Origin: CADDZO01 sp035294145
Lineage (GTDB): Bacteria; Chloroflexota; Dormibacteria; Dormibacterales; Dormibacteraceae
DNA length: 64,000 nt
Reading direction: 5' to 3'
Assembly: GCA_035294145.1 (NCBI GenBank)
Contig: DATGLL010000099.1
Location: 26,317-90,316, forward strand
A model generated the notes under the pieces. It saw only the letters and a list, made by a program, of their open reading frames with translations, had not been told where the DNA came from and did no database searches. Of this stretch, positions 7,990 through 16,171 are shown piece by piece. Position 1 is the stretch's first letter. Every line of letters begins with the position of its first letter. The position numbers and the translations under genes were made by a program.

Positions 7990-8874
7990 GTGGACCTGGG
8001 GCGGATCGGCGTTTGGTGCAGCGGACTCCGTCACGGTCCCGAGACCGAGGCTGTGGAGGCAGCGAGGGAGATCGAGGCGCTTGGATTCAGCGTCGCCTGG
8101 ATGCCCGGTGGCGGTCCAGGCTTGGGCCACCGCCTGGCGGCGCTCCTGGCCGGAACCGAGCGGCTGGTGATCGCGGTGGGGGTGGTCAGCATCTGGGCCC
8201 ATCCGGCTACCGAGGTGGCGGCCATGGCGAGCCGGATCGAGGCCGCGCATCCCGGCCGGCTCCTGCTTGGCTTCGGCATCGGCCACCGTCCCCCGGGGTC
8301 CATGGTCAGCCTGGGCCGGTACCTTGACCAACTGGACGGTGCTCCCCAGCCCCTGCCGGCTGCCAGCCGGTTCCTGGCCGCCCTCGGGCCACGGATGCTG
8401 GCGCTGGCCGCGGCCCGCTCCCGGGGGGCCCATCCCTACCTCGTCACCCCGGAGCACGCTCGCAAGGCCCGTTCGCTGCTGGGCGCGAGGGCGCTGCTCG
8501 CACCTGAGCAACACGTGGTCCTCGACGCCGACCCGGCTCGGGCCCGTGCCCTGGCTCGCGAGTACCTGGGCACGACGCTCCTCCTTCCCAACTACCGGCG
8601 AAGCCTTGCCCGCATGGGGTTCCCGGAGGAGGAGCTGAGCGGTGGGGGCAGCGACACCCTGGTGGACGCGCTGGTTGCCTGGGGGGGCCCGGAGGCGGCG
8701 CTGGAGCGGGTGCGGGAGCACCTCGAGGCTGGCGCGGACCATGTCGGTGTGCAGGTCCTCGTTCCGGGACGTCGCGGGTTTCCGCTCGACGGTTGGAGAA
8801 GGCTCGCCGCGGCAAGGGATGGCTTGAGCTCGGTCGCCGGGTCGGCCGAGGCGACGTCGCCCGAGCGGCATTGA
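7990..8874 (+). CDS. LLM-class (probably F420-dependent) oxidoreductase
   Basis: The product (about 294 residues) is a luciferase-like TIM-barrel protein: LGRIGVWCSG at the N terminus, EAAREIEALGFSVAWMPGG, a central TERLVIAVGVVSIWAHP strand, RIEAAHPGRLLLGFGIGH, and a C-terminal ADHVGVQVLVPG. This pattern fits the actinobacterial F420-dependent LLM subfamilies. The substrate is unknown. I chose GTG 7990 because family members start just before LGRIGVW. An in-frame ATG at 7969 is possible but has no good ribosome site. It precedes the crotonase and cyclase genes on the same strand. Confidence 0.75.
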   Translation: MDLGRIGVWCSGLRHGPETEAVEAAREIEALGFSVAWMPGGGPGLGHRLAALLAGTERLVIAVGVVSIWAHPATEVAAMASRIEAAHPGRLLLGFGIGHRPPGSMVSLGRYLDQLDGAPQPLPAASRFLAALGPRMLALAAARSRGAHPYLVTPEHARKARSLLGARALLAPEQHVVLDADPARARALAREYLGTTLLLPNYRRSLARMGFPEEELSGGGSDTLVDALVAWGGPEAALERVREHLEAGADHVGVQVLVPGRRGFPLDGWRRLAAARDGLSSVAGSAEATSPERH

Positions 8875-8891
8875 GGTCAGGCGAGGTGGAA

Positions 8892-9815
8892 GTGTCCAGG
8901 ACAGACATGCCCAACGGGGCGATGTACGTGGAGCGGGAGGCGCCCATCGCGCGCATCGTCTTCAACCGCCCCGAGCAGAACAACCCGATGAACGACGAGT
9001 GGCGCGCCGATCTCGAGGCGGCGCTGGAGCTCCTGCGCCCACAGACCGACATCGCGACCGTGATCATCAAGGGCAACGGACGCAGCCTCAGCAGCGGTGG
9101 CGATCTGGAGGCCCTGAACAGCTTCTTCGGCGGCACGCGGTACGACGATCGGCAGAACAGCCTGCGCATCGGCCGCTTCCTCTATCGGACGCTCTGGCAA
9201 TACCCGAAGCCGATCGTGCTCCAGGTGCATGGTTACTGCATCGGCGGGGGCATCTCCCTGATGGGCGCGGCCGACGTGGTGGTCATCGAGGAGGAGGCGC
9301 GGATCGGGAGCCCGGAGGCACGGGCGCTCGGCTTCGAGCCCTTCCTGGGCTTTTGGGCCCTGACCTTGGGCCCCCGCTGGGCGAAGCTGCTGCTGTTCAC
9401 TGGCGACTCGATCGACGGCAAGACGGCGGAGGCGATCGGGATGGTCACCAAGGCCGTGCCCGGCGAGCAGCTTGAGGAGTACGTCGAATGGCTGGCTCGC
9501 CGGATCGCCAACGTCGGCCTGGAGACGCTTTCCATCCAAAAGGAGGCGGTCAACTCCGCCTTCGAGATCCTCGGCCTTGAGGCCATCCTCAAGACCACCA
9601 TGGTCTACAACCATCTCGCCCATAGCACCGACCGGGCTGGCCAGTTCTTGGAGAAGATCAGGTCGGACGGCATCCGTGAGGCCGTCGCCTGGCGGGATGG
9701 GCCCTTTGGGGGTGCGCAACGGGTCGGTGGGCGCCTTCCCTTGCTCGATGGCCCCGAGCCCGATCCCTCGGCTGCCCCTGAGCGTGGGCGGCCAGAGCGT
9801 CCCGCCGGGGGGTGA
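8892..9815 (+). CDS. Crotonase-family protein (enoyl-CoA hydratase/isomerase fold)
   Basis: The protein of about 307 residues has the crotonase core: RIVFNRPEQNNPMN, the oxyanion-hole strand GRSLSSGGDLEAL, and VHGYCIGGGISLMGAAD. At the position of Glu144 in rat enoyl-CoA hydratase it has Ser (GGGISL), whereas the Glu164 position is kept (GSPEARALG). A simple hydratase reaction is therefore doubtful, and isomerase, hydrolase or decarboxylase chemistry on a CoA thioester is possible. The C-terminal 45 residues are Pro/Gly/Arg-rich and unlike the family. The start is uncertain (GTG 8892 after GGCGAGG, or ATG 8907). It overlaps the cyclase gene region. Confidence 0.8.
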   Translation: MSRTDMPNGAMYVEREAPIARIVFNRPEQNNPMNDEWRADLEAALELLRPQTDIATVIIKGNGRSLSSGGDLEALNSFFGGTRYDDRQNSLRIGRFLYRTLWQYPKPIVLQVHGYCIGGGISLMGAADVVVIEEEARIGSPEARALGFEPFLGFWALTLGPRWAKLLLFTGDSIDGKTAEAIGMVTKAVPGEQLEEYVEWLARRIANVGLETLSIQKEAVNSAFEILGLEAILKTTMVYNHLAHSTDRAGQFLEKIRSDGIREAVAWRDGPFGGAQRVGGRLPLLDGPEPDPSAAPERGRPERPAGG

Positions 9816-9820
9816 GCGGG

Positions 9821-10786
9821 ATGGGCGAGGCGGGGGGTGGGGACGACCGGGTCCTCCCCGAGTACGACGAGCTGCCGCTGGTCCCGTCCTTGGGGCTGCG
9901 CCACGCGTGGGGGGTCTTCGGCCCCGACGACCAGCTGGGGACGATCAACCTCCTCTCCCCCGATCGCGTCCGGAAGGCCACGGGGCTGGTCCGGGAGGGG
10001 ACCGTCTACAACCTGGTCCTGCCGCTGGGGGCGGTCGACCCACCGTTCTACGGCCGTGATCCCCTCCGTCACACGGTCTTCAGGGTCGATCGCAACTATT
10101 GGGATGATCGGTTGGACAACTTCTTCCTCCAGGGGGCGTCGCACTGGGACGGCCTCCGCCACGTGCAGGCCAGGGAGGCGGGGTTCTGGGGCGGCCGCGC
10201 CGGCCTCGAGCCGACGCCCGGGCCCGGGCCCCTCGGCATCGAGCACTGGGTCTGCCATGGGATCGTGGGCCGTGGCGTGCTCCTCGACCTGACCCCGGAG
10301 CTGGAGTCCGCGTCTGCCGGCTACGATCCCTTCACCTCGTGCTCGGTGCCCGCCCAGCTCCTGGAGCGTGCCGCTCATCGCCAGGGCGTGGAGGTTGGCA
10401 CCGGTGACATCCTCTGTGTGCGCACGGGCTGGATGACGCGCTACCGAGGCCTCGACGAGGCGGGCCGGCGTGCCGCGTCGTCGTCCCACGACTTCGTTGG
10501 CCTGGCGGCCGACGAGACGATGGCCCGGTGGCTGTGGAATCGGCACCTGGCCGCCATCGCCTGTGACAATCCGGCCGTGGAGGTGTCCCCGGGCGATCGC
10601 ACGGTCGGGTCCCTGCACCGCAGGCTGCTGCCCCTCCTCGGCTTCGCGCTGGGCGAGTTCTTCGACTTCGACGCCCTCGCCCGGGCCTGCGCCGAGGATG
10701 GACGCTGGGAGTTCCTCTTCGTCTCGGTGCCGCTGTATCTCCCCGGCGGCGTGGGATCGCCGGCCAACGCCATCGCCGTACGGTGA
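9821..10786 (+). CDS. Cyclase-family hydrolase (kynurenine formamidase-like fold)
   Basis: This 321-residue protein belongs to the putative cyclase family (PF04199-like). The metal-binding motif corresponding to HxGTHxDxxxH appears as LQGASHWDGLRH (residues 103-114), the variant seen in the longer members with WGVFGPDDQLGTINLLSP at the N terminus. It ends with VSVPLYLPGGVGSPANAIAVR, the typical family C terminus. It may open or close a lactone or amide ring in the catabolic pathway. ATG 9821 follows GGGGGGTGAGCGGG, and GTG 9812 overlapping the upstream stop is an alternative. The gap to the next gene is 82 bases. Confidence 0.82.
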   Translation: MGEAGGGDDRVLPEYDELPLVPSLGLRHAWGVFGPDDQLGTINLLSPDRVRKATGLVREGTVYNLVLPLGAVDPPFYGRDPLRHTVFRVDRNYWDDRLDNFFLQGASHWDGLRHVQAREAGFWGGRAGLEPTPGPGPLGIEHWVCHGIVGRGVLLDLTPELESASAGYDPFTSCSVPAQLLERAAHRQGVEVGTGDILCVRTGWMTRYRGLDEAGRRAASSSHDFVGLAADETMARWLWNRHLAAIACDNPAVEVSPGDRTVGSLHRRLLPLLGFALGEFFDFDALARACAEDGRWEFLFVSVPLYLPGGVGSPANAIAVR

Positions 10787-10868
10787 GGACGAGGGGGGCC
10801 GGCGCGCGCACCTACCGGGATCCGGGGCCTCGAGGCCGTCTCGGTCCTGCCAGGAAGGAGGAGCGACG

Positions 10869-12044
10869 ATGATGCCCGGTTCCTTGCCCAGCCCCGCTGG
10901 GCACCTGCTGACGACGCACACCGGCAGCCTGCCGAGGCCGAGCCGGCTTGCCCAGCTCCTCATCGCCCGGGACCGGGGCGACGAGCGGGCGGGGTTGGAG
11001 GACGCCGTCCAGGAGGCGGTGATGGACGTCGTCCGCCGACAGGCCGAGGTCGGCCTCGACTTGGTCAGCGATGGTGAGATGGGCAAGGTCGGCTATGCCT
11101 GGTACGTGCGGGATCGCTTGACCGGCTTCGATGGGGAGGCGGACTGGCCGGGGCGTAGGCGGCCGGAGATGGACGCTCACCCCGACTTCGCCGAGCGCTG
11201 GGAGGCGCAGCTGGATCGCGGTAGCCTCACCGCCCCGGCGTGCAACGGCGAGGTGCGCGTCAAGGACGCGGAGGCGGTGCACAGGGACATCGCCCTGCTC
11301 AAGGCGGCTGCGGCCAGAGCGGGCGTGGCGCTCGACCGACTCTTCATGACGGCGGCGTCCCCAGGGGTGATCAGCCACTTTTTCACCAACCAGTACTACC
11401 GGAGCCGGGAGGCCTACCTGGTCGCGTTGGCCGAGGCCATGCGGCCGGAGTACGAGGCGATCGCGGCCGCCGGCATCGTCCTCCAGATCGACTGCCCCGA
11501 CCTGGCCATGAGCCGCCATTCCGTTTTCGCCGACCGGACCCTGGACGACTTCCGACGAGAGGCCGAGCTCAGCGTCGAGGCCCTGAACCATGCGGTGGCC
11601 AAGATCCCTGCGGATCGCATGCGTATGCACGTGTGTTGGGGCAACTACGAGGGGCCGCACGACTACGACGTGCCGCTCCGCGATGTGGTCGACGTGATCC
11701 TTCGGGCCAAGCCAGCCGGCATCGCCATCGAGGCGGCCAACCCCCGGCATGGCCACGAGTGGCGGGTCTGGGAGGAGGTCCGGCTCCCCGAGGGCCGCTA
11801 CCTGATCCCGGGGGTGATCGACTCCACCAACAACTACGTCGAGCACCCCGAGCTGGTCGCCCAGCGGCTGCTCAACTACTGCCGGGTGGTCGGGCCAGAC
11901 CGGGTGGTGGGGGGGTCGGACTGCGGCTTCGGCACCTTCGCCGGTCGCCACACCGTGGTCCCCACCGTCACGTGGGCCAAGCTCCGGTCGCTGGTCCAGG
12001 GCGCCGAGCTGGCGGCTCGGGAGCTGGCCAGGGCGGGCATCTGA
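10869..12044 (+). CDS. MetE-like zinc methyltransferase / epoxyalkane:CoM transferase family
   Basis: This 391-residue protein has the C-terminal catalytic barrel of cobalamin-independent methionine synthase and no N-terminal half. The zinc-site residues are visible: H254-x-C256 (MRMHVCWGNYEG), E289 (IAIEAAN) and C352 (GGSDCGFGTF). The N-terminal TTHTGSLPRPSRL is the phosphate-binding loop region. Short proteins of this family include epoxyalkane:coenzyme M transferase and many unassigned thiol transferases. With a monooxygenase that could form epoxides nearby, an epoxide-thiol transferase role is possible but unproven. The ATG at 10869 follows AGGAAGGAGGAG. A second paralogue starts at 51329. 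Confidence 0.78.
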   Translation: MMPGSLPSPAGHLLTTHTGSLPRPSRLAQLLIARDRGDERAGLEDAVQEAVMDVVRRQAEVGLDLVSDGEMGKVGYAWYVRDRLTGFDGEADWPGRRRPEMDAHPDFAERWEAQLDRGSLTAPACNGEVRVKDAEAVHRDIALLKAAAARAGVALDRLFMTAASPGVISHFFTNQYYRSREAYLVALAEAMRPEYEAIAAAGIVLQIDCPDLAMSRHSVFADRTLDDFRREAELSVEALNHAVAKIPADRMRMHVCWGNYEGPHDYDVPLRDVVDVILRAKPAGIAIEAANPRHGHEWRVWEEVRLPEGRYLIPGVIDSTNNYVEHPELVAQRLLNYCRVVGPDRVVGGSDCGFGTFAGRHTVVPTVTWAKLRSLVQGAELAARELARAGI

Positions 12045-12406
12045 GCGCTGGCCCACGGCTCCGGAGGGGGCCTCCTCGCCCCGTCCGTGGTGGCCAGCAG
12101 GGCGCGCTCGTCTCGAGCGCCGGCTGACCTTGGCTCAGCTCGTGGAGGCCTCCGCCTCGACCTTCGAGGCGAGCATCCCCGGCTCGGCGAGATGCGGCCC
12201 TGGGCTACGACGCCGCCTGGCGCCGGCATCCCCGTGGCCGACGATCCCCCAGCCGGTCGCTCGGCCCCGAGCTCATCCTCCAGCCACCCACGTCCCCCGG
12301 GCTCAAGCCGCACCCGGGGAGGGGAGCCCGGCGCGGTCGTCGATCAGCGCCAGCGGCGGGCTTTGCCGCCTGCCCTCCTCGGTTCGAAGAGGTGGCCTAG
12401 AGCATG
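12045..12406. other. Intergenic stretch, no gene seen
   Basis: This 362-base stretch between the MetE-like gene and the amidohydrolase operon, together with the motif region after it, holds no frame with recognisable protein. A small G+C-rich hairpin (GGAGG-GGG-CCTCC, 12063-12075) just after the upstream stop could contribute to termination but has no T tract. Confidence 0.4.
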
Positions 12407-12433
12407 CATTATGATGAGAATACTGTATGATAG
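12407..12433. promoter_or_regulatory. A+T-rich putative promoter/operator before the amidohydrolase operon
   Basis: A run with CATTATGAT and GTATGAT separated by 9 bases, about 80 bases before the ATG at 12515. It is the only A+T-rich patch in the intergenic region. It resembles the GGTATTAT/ATACC sites elsewhere in the window only loosely, so it could simply be a promoter. Confidence 0.4.
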
Positions 12434-12514
12434 CCGTGCTGGTCGCCGAGCTGCCCCAATGGTTCTGGTGCGGTGCGTCGGCCTTCCACATAGAGGCGGA
12501 GGAGGCAAGCGACG

Positions 12515-13648
12515 ATGGCAGAGCATGAGTATCCGGGCCGCGCAGCTCCCCAGCCGATCGCCGACTGCGACGTCCACGAGGGCATGCGGTCGATCACCGA
12601 GCTCCTGCCCTACCTGCCGCCGCAGTGGCACATGTACTTCAACCGGGACAGCCTGTCCCGACTCCCCGCCAAGCACCCCTACCTGCATCCGCAGGGCGGG
12701 ACCCGGCTCGACCTCATCCATCCCGACAACAGCAGTGACGACATGTTCCCCGATCGAGTGCGTGAGCAGCTCCTCGACCGCTACGGGATCACCTGCGCGA
12801 TGCTGGTCGGGACCTACGTTCACCAGTTCACCGCCATGCCCCAGGGCAAGTTTGCCGCCGCCCTGGCCACGGCTTACAACGATTGGCTGATCGACCGCTG
12901 GCTGTCCTTCGATCCACGCTTCAAGGGGTCGGTGGCGGTGGCCGCCCAGGAGCCCCAGCTGGCGGCGCAGGAGATCGACCGGGTCGGCGGCCATCCGAGC
13001 ATGGTCCAGGTCAACCTGCCGATGCCCTCGCCACAGCTGCCCTGGGGCCATGAGCGGTACTACCCGATCTGGGAGGCGGCGGTCCGCAACAACCTCAGGG
13101 TGGCGATGCACGTATCGCCCCCTGCTGGGCTCCTGGGGGCCCCCAGCGTGCATGGCTGGGCGACCTCCTACATGGAGCTCCGCTGCCAGTACGTGCTGCA
13201 GTTCCAGTCAGGGCTCCTCAGCCTGGTCTGCAACGGGGTGTTCGAGCGGTTCCCGGAGCTGCGCATCGTCCTCTTGGAAGGAGGTTTTTCCTGGGTCCCC
13301 GGCCTCATGTGGCGGCTCGACCAATCGTGGGGGGCCCTGCGCCGCGAGGTCCCCTGGCTCAAGCGCCCGCCGAGCGAGTACGTGCGCGAGCACGTGCGCT
13401 TCGGGACCCAGCCCATGGAGGAGCCGCCCGACCCCAAGCACCTCCTGCAGCTGGTCGACATGATGGGGAGCGACCGGATGCTGATGTTCGCCACCGACTA
13501 CCCTCATTGGGACTTCGACGATCCGGGCCCGGCCATACCCAAGAGGCTCCCTGCCGACCTTCGGCGCAAGATCCTGTGGGACAACGCGCGCGACTTCTAC
13601 GGCTTCCCCGAGCCTGCCCAGACGTCACCGTCGGCGGTGGCGGTGTGA
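12515..13648 (+). CDS. Amidohydrolase-2 family protein (DCDVHE type)
   Basis: This 377-residue TIM-barrel hydrolase of the amidohydrolase-2 family (PF04909) starts with the metal-binding IADCDVHEGM. Later family signatures are YPIWEAAVRNNLRVAMHV, NGVFERFPELRIVLLEGGFSWVP and the metal-site aspartate in FATDYPHWDFDD. Members hydrolyse or decarboxylate small cyclic or aromatic acids using one divalent metal. A Rieske protein gene follows immediately, with a possible GTGA overlap. A paralogue with the same Rieske pairing lies at 37555. It is the first gene of a seven-gene plus-strand operon. Confidence 0.82.
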   Translation: MAEHEYPGRAAPQPIADCDVHEGMRSITELLPYLPPQWHMYFNRDSLSRLPAKHPYLHPQGGTRLDLIHPDNSSDDMFPDRVREQLLDRYGITCAMLVGTYVHQFTAMPQGKFAAALATAYNDWLIDRWLSFDPRFKGSVAVAAQEPQLAAQEIDRVGGHPSMVQVNLPMPSPQLPWGHERYYPIWEAAVRNNLRVAMHVSPPAGLLGAPSVHGWATSYMELRCQYVLQFQSGLLSLVCNGVFERFPELRIVLLEGGFSWVPGLMWRLDQSWGALRREVPWLKRPPSEYVREHVRFGTQPMEEPPDPKHLLQLVDMMGSDRMLMFATDYPHWDFDDPGPAIPKRLPADLRRKILWDNARDFYGFPEPAQTSPSAVAV

Positions 13649-13650
13649 GC

Positions 13651-14016
13651 ATGCCGACCAGGTACTTCCTCTGCCATCGCGAGGACCTCGAGGTGGGCGC
13701 GATGCGCGCCTTCCGGGTGGGGGGGGTGCAGATCGTGCTCTGCCGAACGCGCGATGCCTTCCACGCGCTGCGCGACCTCTGCCCTCATCACGGCGCTCAC
13801 CTCTCCCAGGGCCGGCTCACCGGCACCAACCTGCCCTCGGCGGTGGGCGAGCTCGTCTACGGGCGGGATGGCGAGGTCCTCCGCTGCCCTCGCCACGGCT
13901 GGGAGATCGACGTGCTCAGCGGTCGTTCCCTGCACGATCCCGAGCGCAAGCGGGTGAAGGTCTACCGCGTGGTCGAGCAGGGGGACGACGTCCTGGTCGA
14001 GATGGACGCCCGCTAG
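13651..14016 (+). CDS. Rieske [2Fe-2S] protein
   Basis: This 121-residue single-domain Rieske protein has its cluster ligands in LCPHHGAHLSQG (Cys, His) and LRCPRHGWEID (Cys, His), with a long 32-residue loop between the two. The loop resembles oxygenase-type Rieske domains rather than TmoC. No oxygenase catalytic domain follows, so it probably acts as an electron carrier or as a subunit partner of the amidohydrolase encoded just upstream. GTG 13645 overlapping the preceding stop is an alternative start. The pairing is repeated at 37555-39914. Confidence 0.82.
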   Translation: MPTRYFLCHREDLEVGAMRAFRVGGVQIVLCRTRDAFHALRDLCPHHGAHLSQGRLTGTNLPSAVGELVYGRDGEVLRCPRHGWEIDVLSGRSLHDPERKRVKVYRVVEQGDDVLVEMDAR

Positions 14017-14052
14017 GCGTCACCGGTGGCCCAGGGGAGGAGCTGGAGGGAG

Positions 14053-14871
14053 ATGGGCACGAACAGGGTGGTGATCGTCACCGGTGCTGGCGGTCGCCTG
14101 GGGCGGGCGATGGTGGCCGGCCTTGCCGAGGCCGGCGCCCGGGTGGCGGCGCTCCATCACCGCCGCCCCCCGGACCTGGAGGACCTGCAGGCCGGGTCCG
14201 GAGGTGGGATCGTCCACCCGCTCTGGGGAGACGTCACCAACGAGGCCGACTGCTGCCGGGCGGTGGCCCAGACCCTGGAGCGCTTCGGGCGGGTTGACGT
14301 GCTCGTCAACAACGCGGCCCTGACCCACGCTGCCTTTCCCCGGCGTCATCGGACCCCCCTGCAGGAGGTGGCGCCTGACGCCTGGCGGCGGGTGATCGAC
14401 ACCAACGTCAACGGCACCTTCCTCATGACCCGGGCGGCCCTGCCGCAGATGCTGCGCCAGCGGTGGGGGCGGATCATCAACGTCACCACCAGCAAGGCCA
14501 CGATGCTCCGCGCGACCGCCCTCCCCTACGGCCCCTCCAAGGCCGCGATCGAGGCCATGACCCTGAGCTGGGCGCGGCTGCTGGCGGGAACGGGGGTCAC
14601 GGTCAACGCGCTCCTGCCCGGGGGCCCTACCGGCGCCCCTGCCCCATGGGAGCGGGGGCCGGGCCCCAGATGGCCGGCCGAGATCATGATCCCCCCCATC
14701 CGCTGGCTCGTGTCGCCCGCCTCGGATGGGGTCACCGGCCGCCGGTTCCTGGCCCGGCTCTGGGACCCGACGCTGCCCGAGGGGGCCGCGGCGGCGGTGG
14801 CGGGGTTCCCTGCCGCTTGGCCGGAGGAGCCACACGATGCCGCCTTGGCCCCCCAGGCCGATCGGAGCTGA
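14053..14871 (+). CDS. Short-chain dehydrogenase/reductase
   Basis: This classical SDR (272 residues) has the cofactor loop VTGAGGRLGR, the NNAA motif in VDVLVNNAALTHAAF, and the catalytic S/Y/K set in VTTSKA and YGPSK. It would oxidise an alcohol or reduce a carbonyl with NAD(P)(H). The region after VNALLPGG, which closes over the substrate, is longer and Pro/Gly-rich, and the usual substrate loop is altered. ATG 14053 has GGAGGAGCTGGAGGGAG upstream. The next gene starts 9 bases after its stop. Confidence 0.87.
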   Translation: MGTNRVVIVTGAGGRLGRAMVAGLAEAGARVAALHHRRPPDLEDLQAGSGGGIVHPLWGDVTNEADCCRAVAQTLERFGRVDVLVNNAALTHAAFPRRHRTPLQEVAPDAWRRVIDTNVNGTFLMTRAALPQMLRQRWGRIINVTTSKATMLRATALPYGPSKAAIEAMTLSWARLLAGTGVTVNALLPGGPTGAPAPWERGPGPRWPAEIMIPPIRWLVSPASDGVTGRRFLARLWDPTLPEGAAAAVAGFPAAWPEEPHDAALAPQADRS

Positions 14872-14880
14872 GAGGGTGGG

Positions 14881-16152
14881 ATGCGTGGCGACCAGCTGCT
14901 GACCGTCGCCGACTACGAGGCACGGAGCCGGGAGGTGCTCCCTCGAGAGCTCTTCGACGTCCTCTTCGGGAGCGAGGGCGCTCCTGGCTTCGAGGCCAAC
15001 ACCAACAACATCGCCGCCTTCCGCTCCATCCGGCTGCGGCCCCGGGTGATGGTCGGGGTCGGCGCCCGCAAGCTGTCGACCACGGTCCTTCGGGTCCCGG
15101 TTGAGCTTCCCGTGCTCCTCGCCCCCGCCGGCTACCATCAGCGCGCCCACCCCGAAGGCGAGCTGGCCACCGCTCGGGCGGCCCGTGCCGCTGGCACCAT
15201 CCTCACCGTCGCCACCGCCTCGACCTACAGCATCGAGGAGGTGGCGGCGGTGACGGACGGGCCACTTTGGTTCCAGCTCTACGTCTTCAAGGACCGGGCG
15301 CTCGACGAGCGGCTGATCGCCCGGGCCGAGGAGGCGGGCTATCGGGCCTTGGTCGTCACCGTCGATCACCTGGGCCGAAGTCGAGAGCGTGAGCTCCGGT
15401 ACGACTTCGGCCGCCACAGCGAGCACCGGCTGGTCCGCACCATCGATCCCCGTCGGGTGCTCCGCAACCTGGCCGGGATGGGCCTGACCTCGATCCCGAG
15501 CGGGGACGCCTATCGGGCCAACTTCGACCAGGACTTTTGCTGGTCGGACCTCGCCTGGCTGCGTTCCAGGACCTCGTTGCCCTTGGTGATCAAGGGCATC
15601 CAGACCGCCGAGGATGCCCGCCTCTGCCTGGAGCACGGCGTCGACGGCATCGTCGTCTCCAATCACGGGGGGCATGCCTCGCCCGACGCGCGCGGCACCC
15701 TGGAGACGCTGCCAGAGGTCGTGGACACGGTCGGCAAGGGGATGGAGGTGTACCTCGACGGTGGCGTGCGCCGGGGCGCCGACGTGCTCAAGGCCCTCGC
15801 CTTGGGCGCTCGGGCGGTGCTGATCGGCCGTCCCATCTTCTGGGGGCTTGCCATCGACGGGGAGTCGGGGGTGCGCCACATCCTCCAGATCCTGCGCGAC
15901 GAGCTGGACTCGACCATGACCCTGTGTGGCGTCACCGACGTCGAGCAGGTCGACGCGGCGCTGGTCGCCCCCGCCTGCCCGTGCCATGGCGGGGGGCTGG
16001 TCGTCTCGCTGGAGCGCCTGGCCGCGCTCGCCCGCTCGGGCGCCCTCTCGGCCGAGGAGTTCGCGGCCGCCAAGGCCAGCCTGCTGCGAACCCCGTGGCG
16101 GGGTGCCGAGCACCGCGACGCGTCCGCGAGGGAGGCAGGCGAAGACGGATAA
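14881..16152 (+). CDS. FMN-dependent alpha-hydroxy acid oxidase-like protein with SHOCT tail
   Basis: Residues 1-365 form the FMN-dependent (S)-2-hydroxy acid dehydrogenase barrel, with FQLY (Y134), SNHGG with the active-site base H262, and the FMN-phosphate loop DGGVRRGADVLKALALGA. The substrate-carboxylate arginine that normally follows as HGGRQ is replaced by His265 (HGGHA), so the substrate may not be a simple hydroxy acid. Residues about 373-402 (VVSLERLAALARSGALSAEEFAAAKASLL) form a SHOCT domain, a short helical tail usually found on secreted or oligomeric proteins. A second, canonical paralogue lies at 35514. Confidence 0.83.
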   Translation: MRGDQLLTVADYEARSREVLPRELFDVLFGSEGAPGFEANTNNIAAFRSIRLRPRVMVGVGARKLSTTVLRVPVELPVLLAPAGYHQRAHPEGELATARAARAAGTILTVATASTYSIEEVAAVTDGPLWFQLYVFKDRALDERLIARAEEAGYRALVVTVDHLGRSRERELRYDFGRHSEHRLVRTIDPRRVLRNLAGMGLTSIPSGDAYRANFDQDFCWSDLAWLRSRTSLPLVIKGIQTAEDARLCLEHGVDGIVVSNHGGHASPDARGTLETLPEVVDTVGKGMEVYLDGGVRRGADVLKALALGARAVLIGRPIFWGLAIDGESGVRHILQILRDELDSTMTLCGVTDVEQVDAALVAPACPCHGGGLVVSLERLAALARSGALSAEEFAAAKASLLRTPWRGAEHRDASAREAGEDG

Positions 16153-16171
16153 CCAGCGCAGGAGACAGGTG

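Noticed and set aside
12063..12075. GGAGG-GGG-CCTCC as a Rho-independent terminator
   Set aside because: The stem is only 5 bp and no T tract follows, so it does not qualify as a terminator on sequence alone.
12381..12392. GGTTCGAAGAGG, which recalls a tRNA T-loop
   Set aside because: No acceptor, D or anticodon stems can be paired around it, and no CCA-proximal stem follows.
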